Of a DNA stretch of 64,000 nucleotides, positions 41,560 to 52,190 are shown piece by piece; the stretch's first letter is position 1, and every line of letters begins with the position of its first letter. This stretch comes from Acanthococcus lagerstroemiae (Eukaryota > Arthropoda > Insecta > Hemiptera > Eriococcidae). A program made the position numbers and the translations under genes. Under the pieces are notes generated by a model. The model saw only the letters and a program-made list of their open reading frames with translations, had not been told where the DNA came from and ran no database searches. The stretch lies in contig CM063114.1 in the NCBI GenBank assembly GCA_031841125.1, positions 57,992,955 to 58,056,954 on the forward strand, written 5' to 3'.

Positions 41560-42860
41560 GAGGAGCAAAGGCCCTGATGATACATGTTATGTCCGAGTAA
41601 TCTCCTAAAATTGACCCTCCACCTAGTCTCTTGTCCACCTTTTCTCCTTTTATTTGAAGGGATCCACCATGTACCCTCTCTCTTTTTTCACCTATTGTGT
41701 TGTGTTCTGGTGATGTGACCAGCCCATTTCCATTTATTTTTATAACATAAATAATGAACGTCTTTGTTTACTTTTAACTTGTCCTTTATTACTTGAATTT
41801 AATTTTTATTTTGTCGCGTTATTTTATATTTAGCATAGATGTTTCCATTACATTTGGGGCAGTTTTTAACTTTTTTTCTCTCTTTTTCATTTGTTGCCCA
41901 GACTTCCGATCCCTATATTAAAGTGGGCAGGACACTACTATTAAAAATTTCGCTTTTATTCTTGTTTGGGAAAGTGCCTTTGAATATTTTCTTTAGCGAC
42001 CAATGTTTGTTCGATCCCAGCGTACTTCTGTGATCTATTTCTTTTTCCACTTTTTTTTTTCGAAGCTTATTATTCGCCTTAAATACGATATTTCTTTTTC
42101 TTTTTTGATTTTTTAATTTTCTTATTCTATTAGACTTTCTTCTTGGTCATTACTTAAAATCCTACATTTATTTCTGGTCCCGCTATTTTCCCTTGTTTAT
42201 TTAGTTCTGTCATCATCTGTTGTAATCCATCTTTATTTCCCGCGATCAAAACTACGTCGTCAGCAAATCAAATATTGTTGAGATTTTCTCCACTGATGTT
42301 TATTCCTTTATTAGACTAATTAAGGTTCCTAAAAACCTCTTCCAAGGCACAGGTGAACAGAATAGGTGACAGTGGGCCCCCCTGTTTTATTCCTTTCCCT
42401 ATTTTGAAGTATTCTCCAGTTTTGTCCGTAACTATTCTTCCTTCCAAGTCTTCGTAAATTTTTTCGATCAAAATTATGTAAGTTCTTGGCACTCTGATTT
42501 ACGAGAGCCTTTGTCATAAAATTATGGTTTAGGCTATCAAGAGCTTTCGTATAATCTGTAAATGCTAGGTGGAGGTTCAATTGATACTCATAACTCTTTT
42601 TTATCAATTGTTTGATAGCATGGACGTGGTCAATGGTATAGAACCGCTTGCGAAATCCTGCCTGTTCGCTCGGTTATTATCCCCCTTATTCTTCGTTCGA
42701 TAAGTTTTGCAAAGATTTTTGATTGAGTTGGACTTAATGATATGGGTCTATAATTTTCGATTTTATGTTTATCGTTCTTTTTAAAAATCAGTATAATGTT
42801 GACTGACTCCAGGGCTTTGGAATCCTCTTGGAATCTAAGATTTCATAACGCTAAGTCGGA
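41560..42860 (-). mobile_element. RTE-like LINE fragment R6
   Basis: The minus strand reads EQAGFRKRFYTIDHVHAIKQ near 42640, then the frame 42607-42329 with LHLAFTDYTKALDSLNHNFM (a changed motif A). After that come LNNI, stop, FADDVVLIAG with FADD at 42256-42267, GSEVWATNEKERKK near 41905, and WKWAGHITRTQ near 41720. The 5' part is missing. The FADD box is intact, but stops and shifts are common. Confidence 0.65.
42329..42607 (-). pseudogene. R6 RT finger/palm fragment
   Basis: A 92-codon open segment beginning KKSYEYQLNLHLAFTDYTKA. The motif A region is FTDYTKALD where related copies have FIDFQKAFD, so the catalytic aspartate remains. After about residue 40 the frame leaves the RT because of a shift; the rest is out-of-frame sequence. 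Confidence 0.5.
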
Positions 42861-42957
42861 TCGAATTTTGATGAAAAAGAGTAGCAAAATATTATCAAAG
42901 AAAATATTCATAGCTTTGTGAAAAAGGGGGAGGGTCACTTTCCAAGCCGACAATATT
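42850..42957. repeat. Dispersed repeat, copy 2 (AACGCTAAGTCGGATC)
   Basis: It matches 39618-39740 at its two ends with a diverged middle. Confidence 0.5.
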
Positions 42958-42964
42958 TCTGAAC

Positions 42965-43172
42965 CCCTAACCCCCTCCCCCCTAGTGGATGGGACAATAT
43001 GTCCCAGTAGGATTATTCGATGGAATATATTGTCCCACTGGTACTGAAAAACACGAACCCGCAAATACAGCGACTGATAGCCACTCTACAGCGCGCTCTA
43101 GCGGAAAAGTAAGTCCGGGATGGTGTTCAGCAGCTCAAATCTCCCCATGGTACAGTGTAAATAGATTTAAAC
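42965..43172 (+). repeat. Dispersed repeat D2, copy 2
   Basis: Direct repeat of 41309-41517 about 1.65 kb downstream, flanking LINE R6. The inverted pair TGGGACAATAT / ATATTGTCCCA lies near its left end. Confidence 0.75.
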
Positions 43173-44036
43173 ACTATTAGTGATCCTAATTGGTTGAAAA
43201 TTTTTGGGATATTTTGTCCTGCTGGGACCGAAAGGGTCAAGTTATCTCTAGTCCCTTGTGTGAATCCAACGTCATAAATTGAAAAATATGGCAAAAATTA
43301 TAGAATTCCTAAAATTAGTTGTCTGTTCCCTCGATTGTTTGCTAATTTGTCTAAATACTGTCTCACTTGTTTTCTGTTTGTCTGTCTGGCCGAAACCCCG
43401 AGTGCCGGTTTTGTTGGCCGGTTAACTGTCTTTCTGTGTGACTTGATCTTATGGCTAGTGCTAGATAACCAATCATACATTCTTGATTTTGTTTTGGGTT
43501 GGGGGTGTTGGAGACCAAATCAGAAAACACGAACCTTCCGACTCGTTCTATACCTCATTGCAGTTTCACTATACTGAAATAAAACATTTTCATGTAACAT
43601 TTTTCTCTGTTGGAGGGGCAGCTCTGCCTCCGTTGCTCTTTCCATACATCTGCGCCAGTCGAAATCGAGTCAACGATGTCGGCGCACAAAACTGACAGTT
43701 CGAATTTCCTTTTCGAATAAGACACAAAACGAGGTGATCCCGCCTTTTGAAAATACCGAGTTCTCTTATTCGACGGAAACCTTCAGCATGAAAATTTTCC
43801 CGGTCAAAGTGAAATCATTTAACTCTACGAAATCGACATCCCCGCGCTTCCGATGAGAGTATTTTATGTCGCTTTTGACAGTTGTATAGAAACCGATCAT
43901 TTTTACCATTGACTTAAATTCAGTGCTTTTTCTCTCGCACAACCTTCTTCTTTTGCGGACGAAAACGCTCTCAGCTTTTAAAACGGACGGACTTGCCGAT
44001 TTTTTATCGTAGCTAAAGCTCTTTAACATGAGTGTA
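43173..44036. other. Unassigned region
   Basis: No supported feature. A 160-codon minus-strand frame (43766-44248) is discussed among rejected items. Confidence 0.25.
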
Positions 44037-44080
44037 GCCGTACGCCATTTTGAATCGTAAGATTCAAATTGGCGTATGGC
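44037..44080. repeat. Short hairpin
   Basis: GCCGTACGCCATTTTGAATC faces GATTCAAATTGGCGTATGGC with a 4-base loop and three mismatches. Confidence 0.6.
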
Positions 44081-44960
44081 CACCCTTGGGTTGAAATTCT
44101 CTGTACTAGCTATAGGATTTTGTTCTTGAAACTTCCGCATAGTTCGGAACATTTCGGATTTGAGTCGGTGTTCGGGTACAGGCTCATAAAATCTGGACGT
44201 CTTCCTGGAAGTGAAAAATATTCTAGTGGAACATGTTGGTCGGCACATTTATTGCCTGAAATTTGCATTGTTCAGGGTTATTTCAATAGCCCCTTTAGTT
44301 TTTATTCTAAAACGTTTATACTCGTACTTGGAGGAAGGAGACAACGAAGACAAACGTGTCGTTTTGAAAGAGCCAGATTTGAGCATAAAAAGAATACTTG
44401 TTTGTCAATAGAATAAATACTAGTAACAATGTATTGCTGTGTAGTCCGTAGGATCATTTATTTACGTCTTTCCTACAGGTCTGATTGCATTGTTCGCATC
44501 TTTTTCGGATCAGCGAAATGCTAAAAATAGTCGAAAGAAGAAGTGTTTTTTATAAAAAATGTTTTGTTTTTTTTGCCGCAATACAAAAACTGGTGAACGG
44601 TTACACGGTTGCGCTCTTTGTTAACATGACTTCTCCGGAGTTTACGGTCATTTAATTAAGTGAATCCAATTGCATCAGGGTGGTAAGGTCGTAAAATTCT
44701 AACAGAAGTAACTTCTGAATTGGAAAAAAAAAAAAAAAAAAAAAAAAAAGTGAGAAAAAAAGAACTCTAAAAGACTTCGAAGACCTAAGAAAGAAAAGGC
44801 AGGGAGTGGCGTAGTACATATTTGAGAAAGAAAGAGGAAAATGTAGATGTGTACAGCAAAATTGAACAGGATTGACAGCGGAGTCTCATGCCTTATCTGG
44901 ACTTCCCTGCTGAGCGCATCACTTGAAGATAGATATATTTTTGTACCGGAAAAGTACACA
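44081..44960. other. Unassigned region with an A run
   Basis: About 25 A residues lie at 44724-44748. No gene or matched repeat was seen. Confidence 0.3.
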
Positions 44961-44975
44961 CAGGGTGTCCCAGTT
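44961..44975. mobile_element. Solo hAT-like terminus (CAGGGTGTCCCAG)
   Basis: It begins CAGGGTGTC like the other termini of this group but continues differently. No partner end was found. Confidence 0.3.
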
Positions 44976-45299
44976 TCGAGATAGCTGGCAAGATGTTATA
45001 CTGCTTGTCGAAAGGATTGTAAAATGTCGTGCACTGGTATAGCATTTTCTACCTTCTCGACGGGGACCGGTTTAAAACTTGCTAAGACTTTTCCAGATGT
45101 TTTTGCGATTCAAATCCATTTTACTTCCTTGGCCTTCGTAAAATGCTGCAATACGTACTATAATAAGCACCGGTTTCACTTGACCCAAGACAGTTATGAA
45201 CTGATGAACAACTTTCGACAAAATCTGACGAAAATTGACCACGTCCGAACAGAAATACATGTACAACTTAGAAGAATTACCAAAATGACCGAGGACAGT

Positions 45300-46080
45300 G
45301 TAGACTCAAACTGACCATCCTTACCGAAAATGAACTAATTTGACCGATATTGACTGAAGGAGACTATAAGTAGGATGCAACCTAATGAAACGTAGCTGAA
45401 CATTCGACTAACGGCGATCAGAACCGATTAAATAAAGTCAACAGAACAAGATCAAAACAATCTAAATAAAACGTGGTTATTAACTACTGTATCTAGTCAC
45501 AAAGACCATGTCTGCCCTAATGTGACCAAAAATAACAAATGTTAATGGAAAATTACTTGGGGGAAAAAAAAGAAAAAAAGACCAAAGTAAGAAAGAAAAA
45601 ATCCTAAAAACGGATGAACCATATAGGCGCAAACAGTAATGGGCTTAGGGGGCTTATTTCCTGAAACCCTCTGAAAGTCCTTCTTAAAAAAATGAAAAAT
45701 TATACGAGCGAAAGAATTTTTTAGCATTATTTTGATACTTGTCAGTCCTCTACACAATAGCCCTTCCCCCGCTCAAGGTCGTCTGTTTACGCTTATGCTG
45801 ACTGAAAGTGAGCAAATCTAACCGAAGATGAACAACAAATATCAAAAGAAACCAGAAACGACCAAATACTAAAAACAAGCTAAACTTGAAGGGAGCAAAA
45901 AAAAAACTAAGTCCAATCAAGAGTGGCAAAAACGATCAAATTTTGCCAAAATCAACCGAGTGTGGGACTAAAAGCTATCTAACTAAAATATGATTATAAG
46001 CTGGCAAGTCACAAATCTGATTACAAATGCCACGTGTGTCCAAAAACAACTCGTGCTGCCCGAAACCCATTTAAAAGAAA
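45300..46080. repeat. Degenerate GACCAAA/TGAAC-rich DNA
   Basis: Short motifs such as TGACCGAAAATGAAC, GACTGAAAGTGAGC and AAACGACCAAATACT recur irregularly. At 45660-45775 it is replaced by a repeat shared with 60755-60855 (AAATGAAAAATTATACGAGC, then TTAGCATTATTTTGAT). Confidence 0.4.
45660..45775 (+). repeat. Dispersed repeat D3, copy 1
   Basis: It matches 60755-60855 in order: CTCTGAAA, AAAATTATACGAGCGAAA, TTAGCATTATTTTGAT, CTTGTCA, then C-rich sequence. Confidence 0.5.
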
Positions 46081-46151
46081 CATGGTTGAATCGTACACGA
46101 CTTACATTCTTCAAATTTGTGTTGAGATTGTTGATCATTTAAAATCTAATA

Positions 46152-46226
46152 TTAACATGTGGGGTCATATATGACCCCACCTGGTCGTTTATATCTTACT
46201 GAAGTTTGGGGTCGTATACGACCCCA
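46152..46226. repeat. Two direct copies of a palindromic unit
   Basis: GGGGTCATATATGACCCC (46161-46178) and GGGGTCGTATACGACCCC (46208-46225) are both perfect 18-bp palindromes, each followed by ACCTGGTCGTTT, 47 bases apart. TTAA (46152-46155) stands nine bases before the first. The pattern suggests a piggyBac-like end with repeated transposase sites, but no second end was found. It abuts the 3' side of LINE R7. Confidence 0.6.
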
Positions 46227-46249
46227 CCTGGTCGTTTGAGCGTTGAAGT

Positions 46250-46669
46250 GTTTTTAATATGCAATTTTCGTATGTTTAATAAGTTTGTTATTTTATAGAT
46301 TCTGAGTCGTAGACGTCCTTGGGGGTGGAAATTAAATATGATTTTTATGATCTTATTTTGCACTATTTGTAAGGGCTTTATTGTTGTTGGATAAGCACTA
46401 CCCCATGCTATTATGCCATAGTTAAATATGGATTGTGCTAGCGCGTAGTAGACATCATGTTTTATTTTAGTGTTTGTTATGTTTCTTATACGTACCATGA
46501 AATACGTGAGTTTTCTCAGTCTTGAGGCCAGACAATTTATTTGGCTTTTCCATGTTAAATTTTCATCTATAATTATGCCCAGATATCGAACTTCATTTAC
46601 CTTTTTTATTTGTGGGCAGCTGCAAGTCTGCTGGTCATTTACTTTACAAGATTGTATGTGTTGTACCAA
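46250..46669 (-). pseudogene. R7 RT thumb and C-terminal region
   Basis: Open for about 140 codons from 46669. EVRYLGIIIDENLTWKSQI at about residues 26-44 is the block after the catalytic core, and VQNKIIKIIFNF and LNIRKLHI follow. A single stop separates it from the upstream catalytic fragment. The last residues of the open frame, beyond 46250, come from the neighbouring palindromic repeat, not the LINE. Confidence 0.6.
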
Positions 46670-46720
46670 ATGTGAAGTTGGTTCATTCCAAGTTGTAGGG
46701 GTGAATGCTATGAATTTTGT

Positions 46721-47029
46721 TTATTCAGGGTGTAGGTACAAGGAGTTTAAGGTGAACCACTGTTTAATTTTGTTCATTTTGTAATTTGCCATTTCATACA
46801 CTTTTCCCCAACTCTTTTCTTCTACTATGAGGAAGCATTTTTGGTTTTGCTCTTTTGTTAAGTCATTTATATAGATCAGAAATATAATCGGGGATAGAAT
46901 TGTTTCCTGCGGGCATCCATCAGTGATTTCCATTTTATCACTTATGTTGTTTCCTAGCTGTACCATTTGTATTCTAATTTTTTTTTTTAGATTTAGGTTC
47001 GTCAAATTTGATTTTAATATTAGTTTCAC
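46721..47029 (-). pseudogene. R7 RT palm fragment lacking the active-site box
   Basis: The frame contains QLGNNISDKMEITDGCPQET followed by ILSPIIFLIYINDLTK, then jumps from QNQKCFL to IVEEKSWGKVYEMANYKMNK. In relatives an ADD box stands between these parts, so a short in-frame deletion has removed it. It cannot be catalytic. Confidence 0.55.
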
Positions 47030-47106
47030 CCAACTTGAGAAGTGTAGGATGTAGAGGTAAGGTGAGGGGGTCGCGGATTAAATTTATCAGTAAATATAAT
47101 AGGGAT

Positions 47107-47216
47107 TGTCCCTCCGGTCACTGACGCGATGCTCGAAAGGGTAGTTCCTGTGGCCGGGGCGCGGTGTCATAGGGGCCACTTTGGCATGCGTGCATCGCCA
47201 TACGTCCCACCACACC
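47107..47216 (+). mobile_element. Short 110-bp dispersed element, copy 3, with 9-bp target duplication
   Basis: AATAGGGAT occurs at 47098-47106 and 47217-47225, a perfect 9-bp duplication. The body (TGTCCCTCCGGTCACTGACG ... CCCACCACACC) has no clear inverted ends, no A tail and no box A/B pair. Copies lie at 2803-2907 and 7338-7440. The class is uncertain: a 9-bp duplication fits Mutator-like elements or a short SINE. Confidence 0.7.
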
Positions 47217-47225
47217 AATAGGGAT

Positions 47226-48131
47226 ATCATTTCATTTGACTTGATTTTGATAACAACTTAACTCAATTCTGAATACTAAGTCACCTGGGTGGAGACTGAA
47301 GCTAAAATTTGGAGAATTCGAAAAATACAATATGGACATCATTTTGGAGGTTCCCAGGTTCGTACTGCTTGTGAACGGTTAATTTTCTAACGATCAATTC
47401 TCCTAGGCGCCCAATTTACCAACGGTCAATTTGCCGCGGGCAGTTTTCATGGACCCCTTCTTACATTATAGCGTTACTATGCATCTTGTTGCGTTGAACA
47501 TTTCTTCCTGATTTAGATATAGACCCAAATACCTTGGTAATGGTTACTCGTAATTTTTCAACCCCTTGACAAACAATACATCATTGTGAATTTCACTGAA
47601 AACCAAAACCCATTCTTCGTTAATTCCTAGCCATAAAGTCCGATTTAACTGAAACACAATTAAAATGTGATCTAAGTACGTACTATTTCTCTGGTCGGTT
47701 TTTGAAAACTACCTACAGATCATGAATCTAACAAAAAGCATTTAACTAGCGCTAGTGCATTTACAGCAAGATTGTAAAAAGCCACCTGCCGTGTACGATT
47801 TCATTGTTACCCTTAGTGGTGTTTAATTTTAGAAATGTTAGTATAGGTTGCTCAGACTATTTATTTTCAGTGCCACATAGAATATACGCTCGTGATGTTG
47901 TGCATTGACCAAGTACGATTTTATGCACCTACTACCTACCTGCACAATTATACCGCAGTTTACCTACCTGATTCCGAAAATAGACCTGTATTAGCTTTCC
48001 GGACCAATTTATTTATTTGCGACTTCTCTGTCTAATCTGCGTACCAGCGGGTTTCTATTGTTGCAAAATGACAAACGAACTTCGACAATCCTCCTAAACA
48101 TTTTGGAGACACGTTTCTCTTATTGTGAGTG
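47226..48131. other. Unassigned region
   Basis: A short degenerate triplication of AACG(G/A)T(C/T)AATTT(T/G)C lies at about 47375-47455. No gene was seen otherwise. Confidence 0.3.
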
Positions 48132-48296
48132 TATTTGATACCAGTCTTGTGTATGGGACGGCCCCGCAAGTAGACTTGAAAAAATTACGGCGTATTCGAG
48201 GAAACGGAAGTCCTTGTACGTGGAACAAAAGTCTCACCCAGATGGTTGGAAGAGTAATTGTGTTGAAAACGAAAGTTGTGAGTTTCCCATTATGGT
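48132..48296 (+). CDS. Possible internal exon (very tentative)
   Basis: An open frame reading FDTSLVYGTAPQVDLKKL, RRIRGNGSPCTW and MVGRVIVLKTKVVSFPL ends at a consensus-like donor, TATG|GTAAGTTT. A pyrimidine-containing stretch TTTCTCTTATTGTGAG precedes it as a weak acceptor. The segment is less AT-rich than its surroundings and has no repeat match in the window. The opposite strand is also open over 78 codons, so strand and reality are both uncertain. No domain was recognised. Confidence 0.15.
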
Positions 48297-48525
48297 AAGT
48301 TTGAAAGGAGCGAGAGAGTAAGTGGTACAAAGGCGGACCTAGATTTTTCTAAAGGTCATAGCTCCCTTCGTAGTTCAGATAGAAACGTCCATTTTGCACC
48401 AAACGATAAGACTATTGAATTATTAATTTTCTTTGTCAGTGTCCCTCACCCCTCCCCTAATGTTTTCCAAATTTTGGTTTCGACCTTGACAGAAAACACG
48501 AATCTGCGCTGGAGAGGTACAAATC

Positions 48526-48600
48526 AGGAGTTATCTGTCAAGAGGGCCCCTGACGAATAGGATTCCTATTCGTCAGGGGCCCTCTTGACAGATAACTCCT
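48526..48600. repeat. Perfect 75-bp palindrome
   Basis: Two 37-base arms (48526-48562 and 48564-48600) are exact reverse complements around one central T at 48563. The left arm begins AGGAGTTATCTGTCAAGAGG and ends CGAATAGGA. Every other inverted repeat in the window has mismatches. Confidence 0.95.
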
Positions 48601-49285
48601 CAAATGCGGTTCTATTATGAAAAATCCAACTTTAATGCAAATTAAGCCCAAAAATAATATAAATTAAGAAGAGAAATCGCAAATGTAGCAATCCTCTTCA
48701 GCCGCTGTACATTTTACGTGTGCCCACAATAAGCTTTGTTGGCAGTGAATCCATTGTTCTTTTCTGGGGCTGTACTAAAAGTCTCTCACAAAATAGACTT
48801 GGAACATCGCCTTCATTTGGATAACTCTTCTAATCAACAAAAACATCAATTAATTTACAAAAAAATTCGAGCTTATCAATTTTTGTACCTTCTCGTGTAC
48901 CACTTCATCTACAATGTTCAATCTTCCAAGAATATTTTTTCTCGTTACAAGTAGCCAACTTTTGATACGAAATCAATGAATCGTGCAAAAGTTAAAATCA
49001 AAATTCGAGATTAGCCGCTTACTTTTTAGAAAAAATTCTCAATTAGCAAAAAATTACACGCTAAATTCGAAAAACAAATTGTTAATTTTCAACACAATCC
49101 TGGGGCCTTGTAACATCTAGATAGCTCATTTGAGGGGCCTTGATGCCAACAAGACATGTTCCAAAAACTTTTTTCTTCAGAAAACGTGAAAAACTGATTC
49201 CCAAAAACCATATCTCTCATTTGCGGTAGAAAGTATTTTAAAACATCATTCAGAGGTTTAAAACATGTTTACAAAAAATAAAATT
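48601..49285. other. AT-rich spacer
   Basis: Nothing recognised. Confidence 0.3.
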
Positions 49286-49287
49286 GA

Positions 49288-49328
49288 CACTCTCTCTCTC
49301 TCTCTCTCTCTCACTCACTCACTCACAC
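49288..49328. repeat. (TC)n-(ACTC)n microsatellite
   Basis: About twelve TC units are followed by three ACTC units. Confidence 0.85.
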
Positions 49329-49731
49329 ATGTTTCTATATTCAGGTACCTAAAGTGTACTTTCAATGCTTTAACGTATCGTGTTTTTATCTGTTGCAGGT
49401 AAGTGGCGATTTCTAGATGTGACCAGTGGTTGCGAAACTAACAGTGTACTCGTAAGTAGCTAGCATTATGAGTAAATACCTGTTTGGAGCACTTTAAATA
49501 GAAAAATATTCTGCTCTGAGGGCATTACTATTCTTAAAGAGGAGAGGAGCAATTAAGAATGGATCTTCCATTTCTCTTGGAGGGGGGAGGGGTACGTTGT
49601 AACCACTGGGTCGCTGCCTCCCTGGCAACGTGCATGCCAAAGTTCTGCTGGATTAATATCGATGGACACTTTGCGACCAGCTCCTGACGAGTAATCAGCC
49701 GTGATTTCATGTGCCTTAAAGAAAGACGCTT

Positions 49732-52190
49732 GGGAGGGGTGGGCCTATTCGATCCCTGTGCTTTCTGAATCAGCCCTTTCAGAGTTTCTTCCCGGACCCA
49801 CCGTTGCTAAGGTATCATTCACCACTTACGACTTCATGAATAATTTTAAATAATCTAATATTAGGGAGGGGGTGAGACTATTCGATCCCTTTACGTTCTG
49901 GACCTCCAAATTCAGAGTTTCTTCCTGAATCCACCGTTGCTCAGGTATCACTGACTCGACTTCACAACTTCATTAACAATTTTAAATAATCTTATAATTG
50001 GTAGGGGATGAGCCTATTCAATCCCTATATATGTTCTCAACCACCCATTTCAGAATTTCTACCCGGATCCACCTCTGCTAACATATCATTGACCTTCACT
50101 TCACGACTTCGTGAATAATTTTCATTAACCTAATGTTTGGGAGGGGGTGAGCCCATTCGATCCCTACATATACTGAATCGCCCATTTCAGAATTTCTTAC
50201 CGGATCCATCGCTGCTAAGGTCTCATTGACTTCCACTTTACGACTTCGTGAATAACTTGAAATAACCTTATGCTTGGGAGGGGTGTGTATATTCTGAATC
50301 ACCCATTTCAGAATTTTTTCCCGGATCCACCTCTGCTGACGTATCATTGACCTTCACTTCACCACTTCTTGAATAATTTGAAATAAGCTAATACGTGGAA
50401 GGGGGTGAGTTTATTCGATCCCGATACATTCGGAACCCCTCTTACGGAATTTCTCTCAGGATCCACCGTTGCTAAGGTATCATTGACCTCCACTTACGAC
50501 TTCGTGAATAATTTGAAATAACCTAATAGTTGGGAGGAGCTGAGCCTATTCGATTCCTAGGACGTTCTGAACCACTCATTTCAGAATTTCTTCCCGGATC
50601 CACCGTTGCTGAGAAATCATTGATCTCCACTTGACAACTTCGTGAATAATTTGAAATGAACTAGTAATTGAGAGCGGGTTAGCCTATTTTATCCCTATAT
50701 GTTCTGAACCACCCCGTACAGAGTGTCTTCCTGGATCCACCGTTGCTCAGGTATCACTGACTCGACTTCACGACTTCGTGAATAATTTGAAATATGTTAG
50801 TACTCGTAATTGAGAGGGGGTGAGCCTACTCGATCCCTATACGTTCTGAATCACCCCTTTCAGAATTTCTTTCCAGATCCTCCGCTGCAAAATATCATTA
50901 ACCCTCGCGACTTCATGAACGATTAAAAAAAATCTAATAATTGGGAGGGGGTGAGCCTATTTGATCCCTATACGTTCTGGACCTTTCTTCCCGGATCCAC
51001 CTCTGCTGGGGTATCATTCACCTCCACTCCACGACTTCGTGAACAATTTTAAATAACCTAATAATTGGAAGGGGGTAAGCTTATTCGATCCCGATACATT
51101 CTGTACCTAATTGAGAGCAGGTTAGCCTATTTTATCGCTTATGTTCTGAACCACCCCTTACAGAATGTCTTCCTGGATCCACCGTTGCTCAGGTATCACT
51201 GACTCGACTTCACGACTTCGTGAATAATTTGAAATATGTTAGTACTCGTAATTGAGAGGGGGTGGGCCTACGCGATCCCTATTCGTTCTGAGCCATCCCT
51301 TTTAGAATTTCTCCCCGGATCCACCTCTGCTGAGGTATCATTGACTTCCATTTTACGACTTCATGAATAACTTGATATAAGCTAGTTATAGGGGAGGGGG
51401 TGAGCCTATTCGACCCTTATACATTCTGAACCTGCCCTTACAGAATTTCTTCCTGGATACATTGTTGCCATGATATCGTTGAAATAGGTTCATGACTTTG
51501 TGAATAATTTGAAATACGTTAGCTATTGGGGAGGGAGTGGCCCTATTCGATCCCTATACGTTCTGAACCACCCATTTTTGAATTTCGCCGTCCCGAATCC
51601 ACTTCACTTCACGACTTTGTGAATAATTATTTGATATAACGTAATAATTGGGAGGGGGTGAACCTATTCGATCCATATACATTCTGAACCACCCATTTCA
51701 GAATTTCTTCCCGGATCCACCTCAGTAGAGGTATCATGGACTTCCACTTCACGACTTCGTAAACAATTTTAAATAACCTAATAATTGGGAGGGATGAGCC
51801 TATTCGATCCCTGTACGTTCTGAATCACCCCTTTCAGAATTTCTTCCTGGATCCGCCGCTCCTATGGTATCATTCACTTCCACTTTACGACTTCGTGAAT
51901 AACTTGAAATAATCTAATGCTTTGGCGGGGGTGCCTGTTCGATTACGTTTTCTGGACCTCCCATTTCAGAGTTTTCCCGGTTCCACGGTTGCTAAAGTAT
52001 CTTTGACCTTTACTTCACTACTTCACTACTTCGTGAATAATTTGATGTAACCTAATGCTTTTGGGAGGCAGGTAGCATATTCGATCCCTATATTTTCTAA
52101 ACCACCCCGTACAGAATTTCTTCCAGGATCCACTGTTGCTAAGGTATCATTGACTTCCACTTCACGACTTCGTGAACAATTTTTTTGCCA
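49732..52190. repeat. Satellite array, about 18 units of about 137 bp
   Basis: Each unit starts GGGAGGGGGTGAGCCTATTC, then GATCCCTATACGTTCTGAAC, TTTCAGAATTTCTTCCCGGA, TCCACCGTTGCTGAGGTATC, and CACTTCACGACTTCGTGAAT. Unit starts were placed at 49732, 49864, 50001, 50139, 50276, 50396, 50532, 50669, 50811, 50943, 51067, 51111, 51253, 51391, 51528, 51650, 51787, 51923 and 52062. Spacing is mostly 136-138, with some units of 120-124 and 142 and one 44-bp fragment at 51067-51110. The 137-bp length is not a multiple of three, so open frames across units are accidental. Confidence 0.92.
50669..51272. repeat. Higher-order duplication within the satellite
   Basis: The segment 50669-50830 recurs at 51111-51272 with much higher identity than neighbouring units, including the shared variants TCAGGTATCACTGACTCGAC and TATGTTAGTACTCGTAATTG. 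The second copy starts directly after the 44-bp partial unit, marking a recombination junction at about 51110. Confidence 0.75.

Larger units (their letters stand above)
46230..47035 (-). mobile_element. Jockey/CR1-like LINE fragment R7
   Basis: Two minus-strand frames meet near 46700. The first (47029-46721) has GCPQETILSPIIFLIYINDL and then WGKVYEMANYKMNKIKQW. The second (46669-46250) has EVRYLGIIIDENLTWKSQIN, LRKLTYFMVRIRNI and YYALAQSIFNYGIIAWG. PQGxxLxPxxFxIYINDL and the YLGI(I)IDExLTWxxHI block are typical of Jockey/CR1-group LINEs, unlike the RTE copies. The segment that should carry F/YADD between INDL and WGKVYE is deleted. The 5' part is missing. Confidence 0.7.

Noticed and set aside
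43766..44248. Longest open frame in the window (160 codons, minus strand)
   Set aside because: No known motif, odd composition, and it runs through the 44037-44080 hairpin. AT-rich DNA of this length can give one such frame by chance.
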